From Anarhynchus alexandrinus (lineage: Eukaryota; Chordata; Aves; Charadriiformes; Charadriidae), in NCBI GenBank assembly GCA_008711295.1, contig VUYV01000011.1, positions 3,599,029 through 3,663,028 on the forward strand: 64,000 nt of DNA, in the 5' to 3' direction. The position numbers were made by a program, and so were the translations under genes. Under the pieces are notes generated by a model, which saw nothing but the letters and a program-made list of their open reading frames with translations, was not told the origin of the DNA and did no database searches. Positions 58,660 to 64,000 of the stretch are shown here, piece after piece; positions within the stretch are counted from its first letter, which is position 1, and every line of letters begins with the position of its first letter.

Positions 58660-60794
58660 GTACACAGACACCCAGAATGGACAGGAATAGGCTACTGTTT
58701 CTTCAGAAAACCTAGATAAAACAGTCAGTGTCAACTTTCACCAGAATGGTATTTCCAGATAGAAAGAGGAGACATCATTTGGGTTGCCCTGACTATTACG
58801 TACCCTGGATAAAAATACACAGCAGAAATGGTCAGCAAGAGCTTTGCTTTGGTTTCAAAGCTATCAGGCATCACCCTGAAAAACACAGGATGGTGCCAAG
58901 CGAAGCAAGAGACAAATACAGCTGGCAACACCCACAGAAAGTTTATTCCCAACTCTTCAAGATGGGAAGTAGAGGAGGGTCCTTTGGAGACTGAAAACAA
59001 CCATAAATTATTAAACTTGTCAGAACTTAACCCTCACTTTGAAGTTCATCAGAAAACCACATGGAGACACGAAGTCTTGGGGGAAAGAGATGAAGGGAAA
59101 CCATCATCACCACCTGCCTCCAGCCAAGAGAAAAGCCCTACAACACCGTACTCGCAGTTGCAGATCCTGTATGTAGGCTGGAAGTATCCATCACGCAAGT
59201 GCAAAGAGCACATCTAAAGCAGAAAACAGGCTACAGTGCAGAGACAACTCAATCCAGGACAGATCTGCAAGACCCTGCATCTTATTAGCCTAAGTACAGC
59301 AGCAGATTAACACAAGTAGATTGGATGTGCCAGCTTCAGGCCCAAGGCAGTCACAAAAAAATCTCTGCACTGGGCTCTCATGTATTTTGGGTTTTTAAGA
59401 TTTGCCCAAGGAAAGTAAACTCATCTCTCTCTGTAACTGCTGGTATAAAAATATCCCATCTTCTGTCAAACAATACATAGCTAAACCTTGCTACAGGTTG
59501 TGTCATACTCCGTTCAACTATGGTCTTATGTCCATGGTCTACATGTTTTAAGACAAATAATGAAGTCATCCAGGAAGACAATGAAAAGAAATCATGGCTA
59601 TGCAAGGAGAAGAATTTTGAAATTATTGTACACCATTAGCCAACACTGATATTATAAGGCATGGAAAAAAGGAGGGGCAAGGAAATGAGTAAAAAGGGAG
59701 ATAATACTTATCTTCTTTTCAGAAAAGAAATGTTCATTTAGTAAGCGGGGGAGGTGAGGACAAATTCAGCCAGACAAACCAGGGTTGTCATGTAACTACA
59801 GGTGAACTGAATCAGTACAACAATGGGCACTGTTTACCTAAGATACTGAAACTACTCACATTTGGATATTTGCTTAAAGCACAGCTTTGAATCATTTCTA
59901 AAATAACATTTTTCCCCCACGTTCAGTGGTAATAGCACAGATTAACAAGGGAATCTGGCTGTCCAGTACAGAAGTGTAAAGAAGCAGGCACTGTACAAGC
60001 TGCAGGCTGAACCTATCCTGAGCCAAGATAGCTCTGTCACTTTAGATTATCTCCAAATCCTGCCTTCCTAAATGCTTTTCTAAAAGTAGTCCTATTTCTC
60101 TGGTGTTTTAAAAATAAAGCATGTTGTAATTATGGCTACAGGAACAACATCTGTGCAAAGCATTAAGCTGATCTAACCAAAGCATCATCAGGTAAACTGT
60201 GCTCTCACTCTCTGGACTATGTAACAGCCCTCCTACCCTCTGAGTTATTAAGGTGTTAACAAACCTTGTTTATTGTATCTGAGAACAGAGGTACAGTTTT
60301 CAGGGGGGATTCCTCACAGGGGGAAAATATGCCTCACTGATCAATAGAAGGGACCAGGTTAGTATGAAAAAAAAAAACCCCACTCCTTTAACATCTGCCT
60401 CTATCTGAGGTGTACAATGGCAGAGAGAAATGATCTAATCAGGCAAACGTGATACCATTTCCATCTTCACTGATCTCATAGGTTGAGTGTCCTCACCTCC
60501 CAGTGCTGTCCAAAACTTCCCTAGTTAACCTATTCCATTGCTCCATCATTACTTTTCTCTAATATGTAGCCTTGAATCTTCATGGATGACATTTAAGTCT
60601 TTTACTGCCTGCCTTGGGAAGAGAAATATATTGAAACCCCATTCCTCTGGCATGGTTATTTCAGGGTGCAGTCTGCCATTTAAAGCTTCCTCTGCAGCTT
60701 CAGGCCTCCATTATACTCTGTTCCTTATTCTCTCCTGGACGCAGTGTTGCTCTCCACTGTCAAACAAGCTTCGCAGTACAGCCTAATACAGTGA

Positions 60795-60824
60795 GAACAA
60801 CAACAAGAACAACCACCACCACCC
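60795..60824. repeat. (AAC)n/(ACC)n trinucleotide repeat
   Basis: GAACAACAACAAGAACAACC changes into ACCACCACC. A short imperfect triplet microsatellite. Confidence 0.85.
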
Positions 60825-63800
60825 AATTCAAACAACCAGGTAAGAACAGGGAACAAGAACATGACAGAAGCAGCCAACTCCTGTGGTCAGCTGGTGAGTC
60901 ATGGTTTTGCTGCTTCAGTTTCTCACTGATCATATGCTCATACTGTACCATCAGGATAAGCAGTTTGAATGAATAAGCACTTCCAGATTTATGCTGGGTT
61001 CTGCAGGTGTATAAAAGCCAGTGGTATGGGAAAAGCAGCAAAGAAAGCATTGCTCATGCTCTTTTCCAGCAGAAATTATAAGGCATATGAACTGATAGAA
61101 AGGTCAAAACAATCAAGGAGGTAAGTAGCCATGTGCACTGAAGCTATGGATGAGGATGTCTTGGCACAGGATACTGTGGATGATAAAAATAAATGAGTTA
61201 AAAGAATAAACTGGATAGATTCAAGGAAAATAAGTCAACCCAAGGCTGCTACATACAAGGATGCTGCTTCTGCTTCAGCAAAGTCTGCAGCCACAGGTGC
61301 CTGGAGGTAGAGAAGGTGTAGTGGAGATGTACTGCTATACACACACCCTGCTCTTTTATTCTCAAGACTTCTGTTCTCTGCCACTCATAGAAACAGCGCC
61401 TGAGCTGGGCTCCTGGTCTGACTCAGGATGCCTGTTCCACACGCTGGGACTTGGGAACATTGCAGCAGGGAAAACACATTAAGATGCATCTTTGACTGGA
61501 TCCAGCTTATCCTAATCACCCACATTTATTAACCTGGTGCTAGTGGTGGTGGTGTCAAAGGTGGCAGAGGAGTTGGTCCCAGAGGTACAGAGGAATACTT
61601 GTGCTTCAGGAGTGGGCCAGCTGCAGAATGGGTGGAAACTGCAAGTTCACACTCAGCCATTCAACCAGATCCAAATAAATCACTGCAACCCCGGGGCTAT
61701 TGCTATCCTCACCTCTCTCATTACCGCCAGACCCTTCATCCTGGTTTTGAAAAATCCTTTTCAATAAGGTTGGGAAATGTGATTTTAGCCTGTTCTCATG
61801 TAAAAAAAACCCAGATAGTTACCCCAAGCTCAATGCAGAGTTAATTACAGCCATACCTAACCAAGCTTAAGAAACAGTCTTTGTCCCCACATGAGAATGA
61901 TGAGCACACATTCTTAAATCACACGCATATTAGAAATATGTGTTGCAACAGGCATCCTTCCTAGAAACAGGCATGTAAAGCTCTGGAGACAAAATAGTGC
62001 TCATTAAAAGGGGAAAAACCCTTTGAATCAGTTGAGGATTCACTGCTCTTTAAATAGGAACAGGATATAATATAATCTTGCCTGCTGACAGACAACAAAT
62101 GTAGGCTTCCGTCTTAAAAAAAAAAAGTTTTAAAGAAAAACTGTCACGGTTGCAACAGAATATGTCTCTCCTAGAGGTTACACAATTAAAGCCATCGGAA
62201 GTTCACGAGGAACAAGCGAAAGGAACAGTTTAACACCAGCAGAGGGTTTTATCTCACTCATCAGCAAGACTGAACTCTGTGCTCCGAGTTGGTCAGATGC
62301 CGACCAAGAGCTCCTGATGCAGGGTACGGCCATTCCAATTGCAGCAACAGTAGCAAAGCCACCTCTGCCCAGACCACCAGGTTTTCTGCCAGCTGCACTT
62401 AATTAACAAGCTTGAAATGGCTGAAGGCAGCTTTTATTTTCAGTGATAGATAAAGGAAGGAGAGAGAGGAGGTGGAGATATCCATGACTAAAGAATACAG
62501 TTAGGAAATTGGCATCAATAGCTATAGCCAGCATGAGACATACCATATTGGGGTGCTCCCACATCATCCAAAACACAGTGTAAAGAGCAATAACAGGTTC
62601 CTTGAGAGACAGTATGCAGCTCAACTTCAGGGTTAGAAGTTGTGGCAGCTTCCTCTCATGAAGCAGGTGTGACAGTACACATGCTACTTGGCATCTTGAA
62701 ACCCTCACCAGTAAGGAACACCAAGAAATGTATAGGCAGCAGATGTGCAAGACATCTGGCTGGAGGAGAGTTTAAAAAAAAAAAGAAAAAAGGCTAACAT
62801 AACACTGTGCTGGAAACTTGCAGGGAGACTGGTAGAGGTTCACACTTGATACAAGCTACTTACATCATCCTAGTACATCTATCAAAAAGGCTATCGTACA
62901 CATCAATAGAAGGGCGGTGGGCTATTGCACAAAGCAGCAGCAGCACGTTTGCCTTTCCCATGCTTATCAGACACTGTTGACGCTAAATCACTGACATCTC
63001 TGTCCTTCAGTTGCCCCTTTGGGTTATTTTCTTGACTCTCCCATTCACAACACCTGATTTGCAGAAAACTAACCCAGAAATAAGTGACTAGCTTACTCTG
63101 AGTTTACTATCTTGAACTTACTTGTGCAGGGTGAGAGCAGACAAAGTGGGATCCTGCAGGGACAAGGTGGGGCTCTGGCAGGACCATCTCACCTCACCTT
63201 ACAGTTTTGATCATTCAGGGAACCGTGGCCTGAGTCCCGACACTCCACTAGGAGCTCCCCAACAGAACAGCCACACAAGGTCCAACAAAAGAGGTCCACC
63301 TAACCCAGTACGCTCTCCACAGCAATGGTCAAGAGGTAACACCAAGGATTGGCATGTCTTTCCTCTTACTGATATTCCCCAGAACATATCTGCAATTTAA
63401 GGGCTTCCTTAGGAAAAGGTGGCATCCTTGTGAAGAGGATGTACCATGGAAGAATTCTGCTCCTTGAGAAGGCTCTGCAACTGAAGATCTTGCCCCAGCC
63501 TTCTTTGTACCAGTGCTTAGCCAGCTGACCCTTCACCCCTCCCTCATCACAGCTTACCATCTTGCTTTAGTACACTTGGAAAAGCTTTCCCTGAGGCAGT
63601 GGGCCTGAACACTTAACAAAACATTTTGTACACTTGGTCAGCACCTTGAACACTGTGTCCAGATTGAAGTATTTTATAAGAGTGTTAATACGCTTTTTGC
63701 CTTTGAATACCAAGCAGGGTAGGCTATGCATACGAAGCAAGCAGAACTAGTAAATCAAATCTGCCTAGAGGTTTAAAGATCGAGTAAATAGAACCATATA

Positions 63801-64000
63801 TTTTCAGTTGTAATTCCAGTTCCAAGGCTGACCCGCTCGGCCTGTACTACTAGCAGCACTAGCACAAGATTGCAAGCACCAAGTTATCCAAAAGGAGCAT
63901 GTGCTGCTTATTTCGCTCTTAATTTTAAGCAGATTCTGAATAGATTTTTAGAGAACATTAGTCACTTGCCTTGATCCTGCACAAAACAACAGTTTTTTGA

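Larger units (their letters stand above)
50685..64000. other. Intronic sequence to the right edge, no gene recognised
   Basis: About 13 kb of mostly unique sequence. It holds MIR-like remnants (51309-51415, 53893-53965), an AT-rich block with GGATTA-type sites (51715-52190), an A15 run (53281-53295), A/C tracts (55244-55275), an A11 run (58649-58659) and an AAC/ACC repeat (60795-60824). A 170-codon plus-strand frame (54431-54943) opens at GTG and shows no domain. No CNNM2 exon is present. Confidence 0.55.

Overview
This window is vertebrate nuclear DNA, almost certainly from a bird. It is AT-rich, intron-dominated and has long non-coding stretches. Its interspersed repeats are mainly chicken-repeat-1 (CR1) LINE fragments ending in the ATTCTATG-type octamer tail usual in avian genomes. 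There is no bacterial or viral gene organisation. The exact species cannot be read from the sequence.

The only protein-coding gene I can support is a partial copy of CNNM2, the cyclin-M family magnesium transport mediator, on the minus strand. Three consecutive internal exons are present: 11975-12118, 4851-4988 and 2581-2750. Joined in frame they encode the end of the second CBS domain, the linker after it, and the start of the cyclic-nucleotide-binding-like (CNBH) domain. The exon phases fit exactly (144, 138 and 170 nt). The intron between the second and third of these exons (2751-4850) must use a GC donor, because only AG|GCAAGT keeps the frame. The large first coding exon (N-terminus, DUF21 membrane domain, first CBS domain) would lie beyond position 64000, and the exons for the rest of the CNBH domain and the C-terminus lie before position 1. 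From 12119 to the right edge, about 52 kb, the window is therefore a single intron, probably intron 1.

Layout. 1-2580: partial downstream intron. 2581-12118: the three exons with introns of 2,100 and 6,986 bp; the larger one holds a small CpG-rich patch near 8.9 kb. 12119-64000: the giant intron, with CR1 fragments at about 16.5-17.3, 23.2, 31.9-32.0 (two abutting tails), 39.2, 44.45-44.97, 46.3 and 49.8-50.7 kb. It also has possible old MIR SINE remnants, homopolymer and A-rich tracts, two clear inverted repeats, several CpG clusters, and one exon-like segment on the opposite strand at 34.6 kb. The CR1 at 49775-50675 is the best preserved: its reverse-transcriptase frame has one in-frame stop and it is bounded by a 9-bp direct repeat.

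I found no convincing new multi-gene system. The most useful observations are the GC-AG intron, the well-preserved CR1 with a target-site duplication, the CpG/E-box/ZNF143-like patch inside the CNNM2 intron, and the exon-like segment at 34.6 kb. The long open frames elsewhere show no recognisable domain and are about what chance gives in 64 kb.
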